A stretch of 64,000 nt of DNA, taken from positions 840,707-904,706 of the forward strand of contig VWND01000078.1 in assembly GCA_009599575.1 (NCBI GenBank), given 5' to 3'. Origin of the DNA: Blumeriella jaapii (Eukaryota > Ascomycota > Leotiomycetes > Helotiales > Drepanopezizaceae). Below are positions 33,060 to 44,517 of this stretch, piece after piece (within the stretch, counting starts at the first letter, position 1; the number at the start of each line of letters is the position of its first letter). The notes beneath the pieces were generated by a model. That model was not told where the DNA came from and made no database searches. It worked only from the letters and a program-made list of their open reading frames with translations. The translations under genes and the position numbers were made by a program.

Positions 33060-34270
33060 TTTTTAAATTATCGAAACCTCTTAATTGCCCTATTTTAAAG
33101 CATTTTAAATACCCCGATCAAATCGTCGCCGTTCTGATCGCTAATACGAAAGCTTATTTTTAAAAAATTTTCGATATTTTCGCTTACGCGGTAAAACAAA
33201 ACGATATAATAATATTATTTAAAATTAAATTAAATAATTTCGCTTAAAAGCTGAATATTTAAACGGTATAATATTAAAAAAAAAAAGCTTTTTAAAAGAA
33301 AATAATTTAAAACCGCGAAGCCGAACTTGCCAATTTCCGAAAACAAGCTTTTATTAATCAAAATACACCGAATATTTCAAACGCAAAAAAAAAAACATTT
33401 GCTTTTCTCGACTCCGATAAATTCACAAATTCGGATAGTATTAGCAATATTACGAAGCATTTTACTATTTTTTTTAAAAATATAATTCTAAAGCTTCGTT
33501 TTAATCAAAACTGATATGCGACCGAACAAAATCGCATAAATTTTTTTTTTTCCCGCTTTTCCGATACAGCCAAAAGCGCTTTACAAAAAAGTTTACGTAC
33601 GAACGGCATTTTCTTTTACTTGACTATTGCAAAAATAATTTAAATCTTTTAATAATCGTTCGGTATTTTTAATTAATAAGCAAATGCATTTAAAAAAAAA
33701 TTATTTTTTAAGCAAAGCAATTAACTTCTGTTTATTTTTCTTTTTATCTAACTGGAAATTAAAAGTTATATTAAATTTAATAACAAAGCCGCTATCGTTA
33801 TTTTGCGCGAAGCTTTTTATTCTGATATAATTATTTGTTTGTCGTATATTAATCTTTCCGATTTAAAAACCGATTTTATTAGTTTTTGCGCTTAAATACG
33901 CGAAACCGATATCGTTTTTCGACAATTAAATCTTAATTATTATAAAACCGAAAACCGCAATACGGAAATCATTTTTTTTTTTGCTTTTATATTCAAAACT
34001 GCTATTACGATTATTATTTAAAGCGATTTTATAAATTTCAGCGCCATTCAAACCAAAGCAATTATATAAACCGCAGCCGATATAGCTAAAAACAAACGCC
34101 TAATAAATAATGCCGAAAAGTTAGCTCGCCGAATCTACCTTTTTGCTAATAACTTTTGCTTTTGGTATGCCAGCGATAAACACCGCGCTACTGATTGTTC
34201 CGATTTTTTTTGGGTTAAAAAAGCTAAGGCCGAAGCAAAAAAGTCGGAAAACTAACTGTTTTTAATAATT
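33060..34270 (+). pseudogene. gypsy3-C gag remnant
   Basis: Colinear with gypsy3-A gag but with many more stops. The zinc knuckle is NFCFWYASDKHRATDC (about 34147-34194), again with Tyr at the second Cys position. Upstream open frame 32851-33066 belongs to the leader and the beginning of gag. Assignment is by nucleotide alignment with copy A. Confidence 0.8.
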
Positions 34271-34289
34271 ATTATTATTAGAAACTTTT

Positions 34290-34665
34290 AAAAAATAAAT
34301 TAAAAATATTTGCTTTAAACGGCGTTCCGGAATTATATTTAATATTGCTTTGTATTATAATTATTAATAATATATATATTAAAACCTACTTTTTAAACGA
34401 TTCCGAAGCTACCGATAATTTTATTAATTATTTTTTCGTATAATATTACGAATTGACCCCTGTTTTACTTATAAATCCACGTAAATTTACCGTAGTTAAC
34501 GGACGCTTTTTTATTTACAACGATATTATTTATTAAGTCTTTTTTCAAATCAATACCGCCGGCCATACCGAACTAATTACAGCTTTTATTATAATATTAG
34601 AAAAATACGATTTTATTTTAGAAAAGCTTTGGCTTCGGATATATAATTTTTATATTAACTAAACT
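34290..34665 (+). pseudogene. gypsy3-C protease remnant
   Basis: TYFLNDSEATDNFINYFFV at about 34386-34440 matches the gypsy3-A protease, with the same Gly-to-Glu change in the catalytic loop (DSE). Later parts are broken by stops. Confidence 0.8.
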
Positions 34666-35037
34666 ACGAATATCCTTTGTTTTAATTCAGACTTTTGCCG
34701 TACAAATTGCTTATTTTAACGCATTTATCAATTAGCTGTTTTAAGCCTAATTCAGAAACGCCACTTTTACAAAACCGTCGTTTTATCAGCTACACCTCGT
34801 CGTACAAAAGCAGCTATATTTACTATTTTGGTTTTTTAATTAAAAGTCGAAGTATTCTCAGCCTTTTTATACGAAATTAATTAATAACTACATAAACTAA
34901 GCGCTCCAACCGACGATTCTTCTTTTATCATATTATTTAAAATCGATTAATTGTAAAAAAATAAGCTTTCTTAAACTGCACGACAACAACTTTCAGCCGA
35001 ATTCTACTTCGCTAAAGCTTTACTAAAAGATATTCGT

Positions 35038-35291
35038 TTGGCCTTTCAAACTAAACCGCCAATCGATCCTCGAATAAAACTTTCTTTTTACTACCATTAT
35101 CATTTAGCCGCTTTTAACTCTATCGAAGCTGATAAGCTTGCATTTTATAAAAAAAGCGTTGATTATACGATAAAACTTCGATCTGAAGCAATACTTTTAT
35201 ACGGCCCTTTGTACAACATATCAGTCGACGAACTTCAAATCTTACGCAATTTCTCAAAAAAAACCTCGAGAAAAGTTGGATCCGAGCGAGC
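35038..35291 (+). pseudogene. gypsy3-C RT N-terminal fragment
   Basis: First part of the open frame 35038-35406: AFQTKPPIDPRIKLSFYYHY and SVDYTIKLRSEAILLYGPLY, the region just before RT palm motifs in gypsy3-A. At about 35291 the frame crosses into gypsy4-C sequence without a stop, so the 122-residue open frame is a chimera and not a gene. Confidence 0.85.
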
Positions 35292-35299
35292 TCTCTCGT

Positions 35300-36060
35300 A
35301 TTTCAGCGCGTTTAAAACAATAGCTTTAGCTATTTTATCGGATTACGAAACCGAAAATTACGAAATAAAAAATGCAATAATTTTTGTTAGTTTTTCGATT
35401 AAATAAAAGGTTTTCGTCAGATTCAGAACCTAAAAAACCGACGGCGCGATGCTAATTTATTCGAATAATTATACGGCGCAAAAATACAAAAATTATTTCG
35501 AAAACGACGCTTCGATAAATAATTTGATATTATTTGTTTTGCGACGAAAATAATTATAATATTTTCGATAGTTTCGATTACAAACGATTATTTCCGAACT
35601 ATTTCGTAAAATAATTTTTTTTATAAGCCTCGAAGCTTTTTTAAAAGCATTCGTCGGTAAACAACCGTAATCCGACCTATTAGTTTTACGCGAAGCAAAA
35701 GCGTTAATTAGTTTTAATTACGACGAATTAATCGATTATTTCTACGATTTTAATATAACACTTTTCAGCGCTTTTTGCAAAGCGTAAAGCTACGTTTAAA
35801 AACTGAAATTTATTATTTACGGAAAAAAATCGTAGAAAGCATTCGTCGCGGCGATATTTAATAATATTATCGACGAAAAAGCTATTAAAACGTTTGTAAA
35901 TCTAAACGATATTTCGATTAATATTTTATCGAATTATTTTTTAAAAAAGCAAAATAAACAAAATAATTTAAACGATAAGCGAAACGCTATTTTTTTACAA
36001 AAGCCAACAGCAAAAAAGCCAAAAACGGATTAAAAAACTAAAAAAATATAAAATTAAAAA
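35300..36060 (+). pseudogene. gypsy4-C unknown 3' protein
   Basis: The best frame gives ILSDYETENYEIKNAIIFVS, then FENDASINNLILFVLRRK, LFRKIIFFISLEAFLKAFVG and LNDISINILSNYFLKKQNKQ, ending in KPTAKKPKTD with a stop near 36032. No cysteine/histidine knuckle or catalytic motif is visible. The same end is present in gypsy4-A (about 44,680). Function unknown. It is conserved in position just upstream of the LTR. Confidence 0.5.
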
Positions 36061-36191
36061 GTTCGGTTTTTAATTAATTGGTTTTTAAATTATATAAAAT
36101 AAATTAAATTACATTTATTAAAATTATATTTTTTTTTAGTCGTAATTAAAAACGATTACGTATATTATTTAAAACAAAATATAAAACGGTA

Positions 36192-36196
36192 ATATT
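36192..36196. repeat. ATATT target-site duplication, left (gypsy1-B)
   Basis: Repeated at 42612-42616. Removing gypsy1-B and one copy restores a continuous gypsy4 LTR. Confidence 0.9.
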
Positions 36197-36466
36197 TGTG
36201 ACGATCTGATCAGTCGAAGGGCTGGGAGATCAGTCAACTGGTCGCTTTGTTCATATGGTATAAGAAAACGAGCCTTTGGTTTTGTAACAAAAATATTTAT
36301 TTAAAATTAATAATTGCAGAAGGCAGAGGTTGCTAAAAGGAAAAAGTCTTATATATATAAATAGTTTCTATAATTGATGGGAAAATCCATCAGAAGATCA
36401 GAAAGCTTGTAATTATACGTAGTTGCTGGAGTAATATACGAGGTGGCAAAAAAGTAAATCGTTATA
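36197..36466 (-). repeat. gypsy1-B 3' LTR
   Basis: 270 bp, beginning TGTGACGATC on the plus strand and bordered inside by the reversed polypurine tract TTTCTCCGTCC. Confidence 0.95.
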
Positions 36467-36599
36467 TTATTTCTCCGTCCGAAAAAAGCGCGCTTTCGAG
36501 CTTTTATCCATTAGTACGTTATTATTCAAGTGATCGTACGAATTTAAACCTTCGGAATACGCTTTCAGCCATTTTATAAGTTTTGCAGAAGAATCGGAA

Positions 36600-38180
36600 A
36601 GCTTTTTATGCGTCAAATAAAAGTCGCGCATTTTCAGAAAAGCATATATAAAATCAGACGCGGAGTACCACGTGAAATTTTTATTTAAGTTTATTTAAAA
36701 AACTTTATATTAAAAAATCTTCCGCTGTATTCGACAGGCGATTAATTTTTCGATTTCGTATTTAAGCTTATTAATTATATTAATAAGTTCAAAAGCTAAG
36801 TTAATCTGATCTGGAAGCGCGTCGTCAGCTGTTTTACGCAGTCGATTAGCGTGAAAAACTGGGTGTACGTTTATAATATTAAAAAGGTTTAGCTTAAAAG
36901 CGTTGTCGAAAATTTTGGCTACAATTTCGAAAGGGCCGTTTGTAAGGTTATCGAGCTTGCGAAAAGGCCGAAAGATCGGAAATAAACGTATATCGAATTA
37001 TACGTAGTCGCTAACGTTAAAATCGATCGCGCGGCGAAATTTATTCGCATTTTTTTTTATTTTATTATAAATTTGTTAAAAATGCGATTTGGCGAAGTTT
37101 TAAGCGTCGTAATGGCGGCGAGCGTATATACGAGCTTCGTTTGCGTTTAGCTTATATAAAAAGTTGGAAAAAGGGGAAGTATCGAATTTCCAGTTTTAAT
37201 TAATATAAAAAGTGTAACCGTATATAATTTCAAAAAGTAAAAGGCCATTTAGATTTTCGTAAAAAAGAATTATTTAAGCGAAATCTATTATTAGAAGAAA
37301 TTCGTTTTAATCGTTTTAATAAAAATTTACGAAGGGTCGAAAGCGTTTTTGCAGATATTAATTATAAATTTCGGTTTGATTATCGGTTTTAAAATAAACG
37401 GCTGTCGAAAGCTTTAGTTGCGTACCGAATATTTTGTTTAATTCAGACCAAAAAATAAATTAATATTAAAGGCTACGATCGCTAATAATACTTTTTAAAA
37501 AGTTAAAATATTTGTATACGTAGAATATATATAATTTAATAAAGCTTCGAGCGTCGATATTTTTATAACAGAAAATCGAAATAGCCTGCTTGGAAAAGCG
37601 ATTTATTATTACGAATACGTTATCGTAATCGTATTTGTTTTTGTTAAAACTGCAAAAATCTATTATAACGTGCTTTTAAAAATGGTCAGAAACAAAAAAA
37701 AATTAAAAAAAGCCGGAGCGCTTATTTTTTAAAACAAAACTTTTTCGATAAGCGTAGTAATTGCGATAATATTGTTTTACAAAAACTGTTATATTTCGCT
37801 AATAATATTAATCCGAAAGCAATTGCGTAGTTTTGCGAACGCTAAAATAAACGATGAAAATCTGATCGTATATTTTTCGTATAAAGGCCAAACGAAAATA
37901 ATCGATGTTTGGTATTATCAGGCGACCGTAATATAATAGCAGGTCGCGTTTAAATATATACGAAATATTATTAGCGTTGTTTTTTTTCGTAGCGTTTCGT
38001 ACAGCTTTTTTTCGGAGGGCTATCAGACTGTTAACTATGCGATTAGCGTAAAGAATTTAATTAACGATACGAAATACGAGAAAAAAATCAGCTATTTTAA
38101 CGATAAAAACAATTGTTTCGAAAGCCGTGAAAAATCGAAGTTTTTTAATTAAAAGGCGGTAATCGATCTGATTTGCTCGG
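36600..38180 (-). pseudogene. gypsy1-B integrase and chromodomain
   Basis: Colinear with gypsy1-A 4540-6100. The chromodomain and integrase tail read as in copy A with more stops. The D-D-E core lies roughly 37650-37300. No open piece exceeds 60 residues. Assignment is by nucleotide alignment with copies A, C and E. Confidence 0.8.
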
Positions 38181-38214
38181 AAAAAAGTTTGCAGACGCTA
38201 AATGCGTTAAAAGA

Positions 38215-39535
38215 ATTTTAGCGATCGAATTCGCTCGTACGACGTGTTAGTACGTCAGTCAAAAGATTATGTTTATTTGGTTTGTACGTAATAAAAAAGT
38301 TGTAATCGGCGAAAAGCTCGGTTCAGCGTATTTATCGAACGTTTAAAAATTTGAAAATTATAAAGTATTTTAAAGCTTTATAATTAATAATAATTTTGAT
38401 TTAATAAATTAAACTAATTAGTTTAGCACGAAAGTTGCTTAGAAATTTTACGATTGCGAGCATTTTTTTATCGTATACGACGTAATTTAGTTTTGCGAAA
38501 GCTATGGTTTTATTAAAATAGGCGATTGAAAGCTAATCGTTATTATAAAATTGCGAAAGCATAAAAGCTATTACGCCGTCGGAAGCGTTAGTTTTTAATA
38601 TGCAAAAAAAGTTTTGCCTGTAATATTATAGAATTAATGTAATAATAAAAGCTAATGTAAAAAGATCGAAATTTTTTTAATATTCAGAAATGAAATTAAA
38701 AAAAACGTTAGCTTTGGTTAAATAAATCAGAAGCTTTGCAATTATACCGTAGTTTCGAATAAAACGTCGGTAAAAGTTATAAAAACCAAGAAAGCTTTAT
38801 ACATTTTTTACAATAATAAAAGGCTTTTAATAAGCGATTACGGAGATTTTCTTTGGGTTTATTTCTAAATTTTTAATAGAAATAATAAAGCCTAGGTAAC
38901 GGATCCGAATAACGTTGAATTTAAATTTCCGAATATCGGCCTATAATTTAATATCAGCGAGCTTTTAAAGCATTTTGCGAACGTATATAACGTATTTTAA
39001 AAAATCGAACGAATAAATAAAAATGTTATTTAAATATGCAATATAAAAATCGTTTAAATAATCGAAAAAAACGTCGTTTATATAGCGTTGATAAATTACG
39101 AATTTATTAATAAAGCCAAAAAGTAGCATTTTGCATTTATAAGCGTCGTAACGCGTACGAAACGTCGTTAGTTTTTTATTAGCGGGATTTATTCGAATTT
39201 TATAAAAAGCTTAACGAATATCGAGCTTCGTAAAAATTCGTACTTTCGAAAAACGAGCAAAAGTCTTATCGATAAAAGAAAAAAGATAGCGATTTTTATA
39301 AATAATATTATTAAAAGTTCGATAATCGATATAAAAACGTAGTAAACCGTCGGGTTTTTTGGCGAAAAGCATTGGAACAGCGAAAAAAGCGGTGGAAAAT
39401 TCGATAAAGCTTTTGTTAAAATTATTTTGCAAATAAATTTTGATAATTTCGAGCTTTGAAATCGATATTTTGTATAAAAAAATGTATTTCAGTTTTTTTT
39501 TATTTATAATAAGCTCGATTTTATAATCGTAAAGC
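38215..39535 (-). pseudogene. gypsy1-B RT and RNase H
   Basis: The open piece 39432-39211 carries MLFAKKPDGLLRFYIDYRTF and KVRIFTKLDIR. The catalytic box near 39030 reads YLNN in place of YLDD, the same double change as in gypsy1-A. RNase H follows at about 38655-38215, ending in the decayed ADALTRR tether. Confidence 0.85.
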
Positions 39536-39939
39536 CGGTAAAAAACTAGCTTATTATTAGCGACTTTAGAAAATACGTGTTCGAAGTTTTTGTATTCCGA
39601 AAAAAAAGATTCGAAAAAAGGTTTATTCGAAGTTAGCTTTGCTAAGCTAATTAAAAAGGTCGAAATCGATATTTCGTTGGTTTTAAAACGTTCGAAAAAA
39701 TTGTAAAATTAGATTTTAAAAAAAATGTTATACGTAAAATCGTTTAATATTTTGTCGATTTCGTATAAAAAAGTTGAAAACATTTTAATTGCTTTTTTTC
39801 TGAAAATCAGCTTGAAAGCGTATGTAATAATTTGGCAGATGGAAATTGGGTAAGCAGTAGATTAAGGAATTCGTTTTCGAACTGATCGTTTAAAAAGTTC
39901 AGAAAATGGTTTGTTTGAATTATCGATTATATTAAGCTG

Positions 39940-40710
39940 AAAAGCTATCGCGGCGAAAGCTTTTTTTCGGTTTTTGATATAATTGTTTTTCGTAGAACGA
40001 AAAAGCTGTTTTGACGAAAAGAAAAAAAAAAAAAAGAAATAATAAAAGAAAAATCGGCAGCCTGGGAAAATGGTGTAATTTTTTGTATTATTTTATTAGC
40101 GTCGCTATCGAAATTAGTATCGCGAGTGAAATTCGATTTTTTCGCGCTTCGCACAACGTCGTAGGTTTGTTATAATTAATCAAGATTTTTGTTACGTTTT
40201 ACAGCGTCGTTTTGGTGGCGAAATTAAATTTTTCGGAAATGCAAATAAAAGATTTTAATACAACGAGCGTAGAAGGCTGTGGGGGGGTAAAACTTCGGCC
40301 AATAAAGCTTGCGTTTATTATAATTTAATAAAACTTAGTATTCGGCCAATTAAATTCTTTTTAAAATTATACCATAATTTCCGAGATTAATAATTAAAAA
40401 AAGAGTAAACGATTATATTCGATTATTAATAATAAGATTAAAAAACGTAAAATGTGTAATTAAATAGCTACGAGCTTTATTATACTTTTTTATAAGAAAA
40501 AAAGCCGGAAAAAATTAAATTAAAAGTTTAAAAAAAAAAAAAAAGATTTAATTAACGCCGAATCGATTAACGCATAACCGTTCGCTTTAAAATCGGCGAA
40601 CGCTTTTATTTTGTACGAAAAGCTATTTTTAATAAATATAACGGGAATTATTAATAAATCGCTATTAAAAAGCTTTCGAACGTTAAAATAACGCATATCG
40701 CGTAATATGT
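39940..40710 (-). pseudogene. gypsy1-B protease and linker
   Basis: The protease (about 40705-40475) aligns with 62610-62365 in copy E: 'KALADFEANG'-like sequence, then LIDSALIK followed by a T/A run. The open frame 40154-39945 lies in the protease-to-RT linker and has no recognisable motif. Confidence 0.65.
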
Positions 40711-40714
40711 TTAA

Positions 40715-41915
40715 AAAAAAGGCTTTGCTTAGATCTGGGCGTTTTTTCGACTAGCGGAAAAGCTTTTAATTTTTTCGTATACGTTTTGAAAATCGTTTAA
40801 AAAAAGGTTTTCGTTTTTATTATTATTATTAAAAAGCGAATTTTCGGCCGGTTCGACCTCGTTTATATTTATCAGCTTAAAAAGGCTTTTGGATGGAACC
40901 GAAAGTCGGTTCGTAAAAGGTCGTGCAAATTGGCCTTTTTGAATTTTTTAATATAAAATAAAAAACGAGCGTTGTCGTTGGTCCGATCGAAAAAAAAAAA
41001 CGCTAAAAGAGGCGTTTTGGCGTGGAAAAAAGAAAAAACAGAGGGCTAAAAAAAAGCCTGTGAAGCATTTGAACGATTTTCGTACGTACGATTTGATTCG
41101 TAGTACGCTTTAGTTAAAAATCTATTATTTTAATAAATAGTAAATTTAATTAAAAAGCGATTCGCGTATAAAATTCGTTTAGCCAATTAATTTTGTTTTT
41201 TTTAACGGACGGCGGTGAGCTAATTTTTAAAAGTCGTTGTACGCGTTTATTTTAAATGCAGCTTTTTTTGTAAACGCTTTGGTATTTTATCGCGGAAAGC
41301 GTTCCGAAGCTGTTTGTCGGTCCGTATTTAAGCGTTCGCTGCGAAAATGGAAAATCGCAGATAAAAGCGTTAAAAATCGTCGTGCGTATTTATTATAAGT
41401 ATTTTAAATTCCTTTTCGGCTTTTTAAACGTCTGAAAAATCGGTTAGAAAATCGGCGAGTTTTTTAATTAATTTTTCGGAAAAAATATAATCGGAACGGT
41501 TTAAGATACGCGGGATCAGGAATTTTCTTGCTACGCTTTCGGTCTGATCGAATATATAATTTTTGCGAAATCGATCGCTAGCGAAGTAATCGTAATAAAA
41601 TTCGAGATTGTCGAGAATTTTAGTTTTTTAATAGCGTGCTTTGTAATTTTTATTATTATTTAATTTAAATTCAAAATTCGGAACGCGTTTTATACGAGCT
41701 AGTCGAAAATTAGCAGATAAATGAAAGTTATAACGTTTAAAAAGCGCGCTAAAGTCTTGGCCGTTAAAAAAAGATCCAAAGAAAATTCGCGAAAAGCGTG
41801 GAAATTGGTTTGCAGCGTTTGTTAGTTGAAATAAAACGTTGCGAAAAAAGGAAAGAGCAGCAGATTCGCGATTAGCAAAAGCACGTTCGATAAATTTTAT
41901 CAAACGCTTTGATTA
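40715..41915 (-). pseudogene. gypsy1-B gag remnant
   Basis: The best preserved gag start of the family: 41903-41628 reads MIKFIERAFANRESAALSFF, then LFKRYNFHLSANFRLARIKR. The rest aligns with gypsy1-A 1080-2000 and has stops. No zinc knuckle was found. Confidence 0.65.
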
Positions 41916-42341
41916 AAAAATCTGTCGCAATCGTATAATTTCCAGAAGTTGTCGTTTACGCTTTTGCGTTTTTTTTAGTTGATTTTGCAAAAGTTTTAAT
42001 TGAACGCTTTTAGCGCTAGGCTGTAAAAAAAAGGTGGCAAGCGAAGTGGTTAGCGCTCTGCTTTTTCTTTTGTTTTTTTTTCTTCGGGGGGAGGATTGTT
42101 TTTCAGAAGAAAAAGCTTTTGGGGAAGGCTGTTTTTTCGCTGATTAAAAGGAAGGTTAAGGTGTAGTAGCAAAAGCTGAAAAGCTTTGCTAAAAGGGGGA
42201 TCGTTGAACAGAAGTTATTTTTCGCGAAATGCGGAAATAAGCTTTTTTACGACCGGTCGATCATTTTGATATGATTTGTAAGAAATTCGAAAAAAAAAAT
42301 AGTTTACGCCGTCGCCAGCGTAAAAAAAAAGTTGTTAATAA

Positions 42342-42611
42342 TATAACGATCTGATTAATCGAAGGGCTGAAAAATCAGTCAATTGGTCGCTTTGTTTATA
42401 TAATATAAAAAAACGAGCTTTTGGTTTTGTAATAAAGATATTTATTTAGAATTAACAATTGCAGAAGGCAGAGGTTGCTAAGGGGAAAGAGCCTTATATA
42501 TATGAATAGTTTCCACAGTTGATGGGAAGACCCACCAGGAGACCAGGGAGCTTGCAACTATACGTAGTTGCTGGGGTGACACACGAGGTGGCAAAAGAGT
42601 GAATCGTTACA
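42342..42611 (-). repeat. gypsy1-B 5' LTR
   Basis: 270 bp. Its outer half (42480-42611) keeps many unmutated bases and shows the intact LTR start (TGTAACGATTCACTC on minus). Confidence 0.95.
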
Positions 42612-42616
42612 ATATT

Positions 42617-42866
42617 TTGTATTAATAAAAATTGATAGTTTTAGCTATAATCGAAGCATGGATCCTTCCGAAACCCTTTGCTATTAATTATTTTCAACAG
42701 ATATAAAAGCAAAGCACTTTTTTAAATAATACCATAAGCACGCAGTTTAATTTATATTTTCACTTATTTTTTTTTTCCTTTTTTCAGTTTTTTCTAGAGA
42801 TTTCCTAGACTATTTTACCCACCGACATATGGCCGTATCAGTCTGGTTTTCCTACCTACTTTTACA
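42617..42866 (+). repeat. gypsy4-C LTR, main part
   Basis: With 36180-36196 this forms a 267-bp LTR ending TTTTCCTACCTACTTTTACA. It is the reverse of the LTRs at 44254-44517 and 54944-55210. Confidence 0.9.
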
Positions 42867-44253
42867 ATAGCTGATTTCTTTTTCGCACTTCGTGTCGTTA
42901 ATCAAATTCTTTACGCTAATCGCACAGCTAACAGCCTAATAGCCTTCCGAAAAAAAACTGTACGAAACGCTACGAAAAAAAACGACGACGATAATAACAC
43001 TTCGTATATATTTAAACGCGATCTGCTGCTATATTACGGTCGCTTAATAATATTAAACGTCGATTATTTTCGTTTGGCCTTTGTATAAAAAATATACGAC
43101 CAGATTTCCACCGCTTATTTTAACGCTCGCAAAACTACGCAATTGCTTTCGGACTAATATTATTAGCGAAATATAACAGCTTTCGTAAAATAATATTATC
43201 GCAACTGCCACGCTTATCGAAAAAGTTTTGTTTTAAAAAATAAGCGTTCCGGCCTTTTTCAGTTTTTTTCCGTTTAACTATTTTTAAAAACACGTTATAA
43301 TAGACTTTTGCAATTTTAACAAAAACAAACACGATTACGATAATATATTCGTAATAATAAATCGCTTTTTCAAATAAATTATTTCGATTTTTTATTATAA
43401 AAACATCGACGCTCGAAATTTTGCTAAATTGTATATATTTCACGTATATAAGTATTTTGGCCTTTTAAAAAATATTATTAGCGATCGTAGCTTTTAATAT
43501 TAGTTTATTTTCTGGTTTGAATTAAACAAAATATTCGGTACGCAACTGAAGCTTTCGACAGCCGCTCATTTCGAAACCGATAGTCAGACCGAAATTTATA
43601 ATTAATATTTGCAAAAACGCTTTCGACCTTTCGTAAATTTTTATTTAAACGATTAAAACGAATTTCTTTTAATAATAAATTTCGCTCAAATAGTTTTTTT
43701 TTACGAAAGTCTAAATAGCTTTTCACTTTTTGAAATTATACACGGTTATATTTCTTATATTAATTAAAATTAAAAGCTCGATATTTTCTTTTTTTTTAAT
43801 TTTTTACACAAGCTAAACGCAAACGAAACTCGTACGTACGCTCGCCGCTATTACAACGCCTGGAACCTCGCTAAATCGCATTTTTAATAAGCCTACGACA
43901 AAATAAAAAAAAATACAAATAAGTTTCGCCGCGCGATCGATTTTAACGTTAGCGATTACGTATAATTCGATATGCGTCCATTTCCGATTTTTCGGCCCTT
44001 CCGCAAGCTCGACAATTTTACAAACGGCTTTTTTAAAATTATAACCAAAATTTTCGATAACGCTTTTAAGCTAGACCTTTTTAATATTATAAACGTACAT
44101 TTAGTTTTTCACGTTAATCGACTGCGTAAAACAGCTAACGACGCGCTTTCAAATCAGATTAATTTAGCTTTTAAATTTATTAATATAACTAATAAGCTTA
44201 AATACGAAATCGAAAAATTAATCGTTTATCGAATGCAGCGAAAAACCTTTTAA
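42867..44253 (+). pseudogene. gypsy1-C integrase
   Basis: Colinear with gypsy1-A 4636-6013. The plus open piece 43972-44253 reads KLDNFTNGFFKI, HLVFHVNRLRKTANDALSNQ and KYEIEKLIVYRMQRKTF, the integrase tail and chromodomain start. The open frames on minus (43443-43135, 43726-43505) are shadows of the D-D-E core, which reads IINRFFKKAI-like and TDSQTEIYN-like sequence in the sense frame. Confidence 0.85.
44250..44253. repeat. TTAA target-site duplication, left (gypsy4-A)
   Basis: TTAA here and at 55211-55214. Joining the flanks through one copy restores gypsy1 sequence (CCTTTTAATACAAAGC, compare 6009-6024). Confidence 0.8.
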
Positions 44254-44517
44254 TATAAAAGTAGGTAGGAAAACCAGACTGATACGGCCCCATGTCGGTG
44301 GGTAAGATAGTCTAGGGAATTTCTAGAAAAAACTGAAAAAAGGAAAAAAAAAAATAAAAGTATAAATTAAATTGCGTACCTATAATATTATTTAAAAAAA
44401 TGCTTTGCTTTTATATCTGTTGAAAATAATTAATAGCAAAGGGTTTCGAAAAGATTTATGCTTCGACCATAGCTAAAACTACCAATTTTTATTAATATAA
44501 GATATTACCGTTTTATA
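44254..44517 (-). repeat. gypsy4-A 3' LTR
   Basis: 264 bp. In element sense it starts TATAAAACGGTAATATC (TG decayed to TA) and ends CTACCTACTTTTATA. Confidence 0.9.

Larger units (their letters stand above)
32601..35291 (+). mobile_element. gypsy3-C, 5' half only
   Basis: Plus-strand half copy: 5' LTR (32601-32775), leader, gag, protease and the first palm block of RT, ending at about 35291 where gypsy4-C begins. It is colinear with gypsy3-A 22176-24860. Together with gypsy3-B it would make up one element except for a missing 0.8-kb RT segment, but the two halves point away from each other. Confidence 0.9.
36197..42611 (-). mobile_element. gypsy1-B, complete Ty3/Gypsy chromovirus
   Basis: A 6415-bp complete copy on minus: two 270-bp LTRs (36197-36466 and 42342-42611) and a perfect ATATT target duplication. 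It inserted into a gypsy4 LTR. Approximate coding order from right to left: gag 41915-40715, protease 40705-40475, RT 39535-38955, RNase H 38655-38215, integrase 38175-36815, chromodomain 36785-36625. All are stop-broken. It serves as the reference for the family structure. Confidence 0.95.
35291..42866 (+). mobile_element. gypsy4-C fragment (3' end and LTR), split by gypsy1-B
   Basis: It holds the unknown 3' protein region (35291-36179) and the complete LTR (36180-36196 plus 42617-42866) of a plus-sense gypsy4 copy. The match to gypsy4-A 45430-44254 (reversed) is continuous once gypsy1-B is removed. Its first 120 bp overlap the last 120 bp of gypsy4-B (29930-30053), differing only by transitions, so B and C are either separate copies or a local duplication. 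Confidence 0.75.

Noticed and set aside
35038..35406. 122-residue open frame as a single gene
   Set aside because: The first part is gypsy3 RT and the last part is gypsy4; the junction at about 35291 makes it an accidental fusion.
42867..43726. Minus-strand frames of 102 and 73 residues
   Set aside because: They are antisense to gypsy1-C integrase, which aligns in sense with gypsy1-A 4636-5500.
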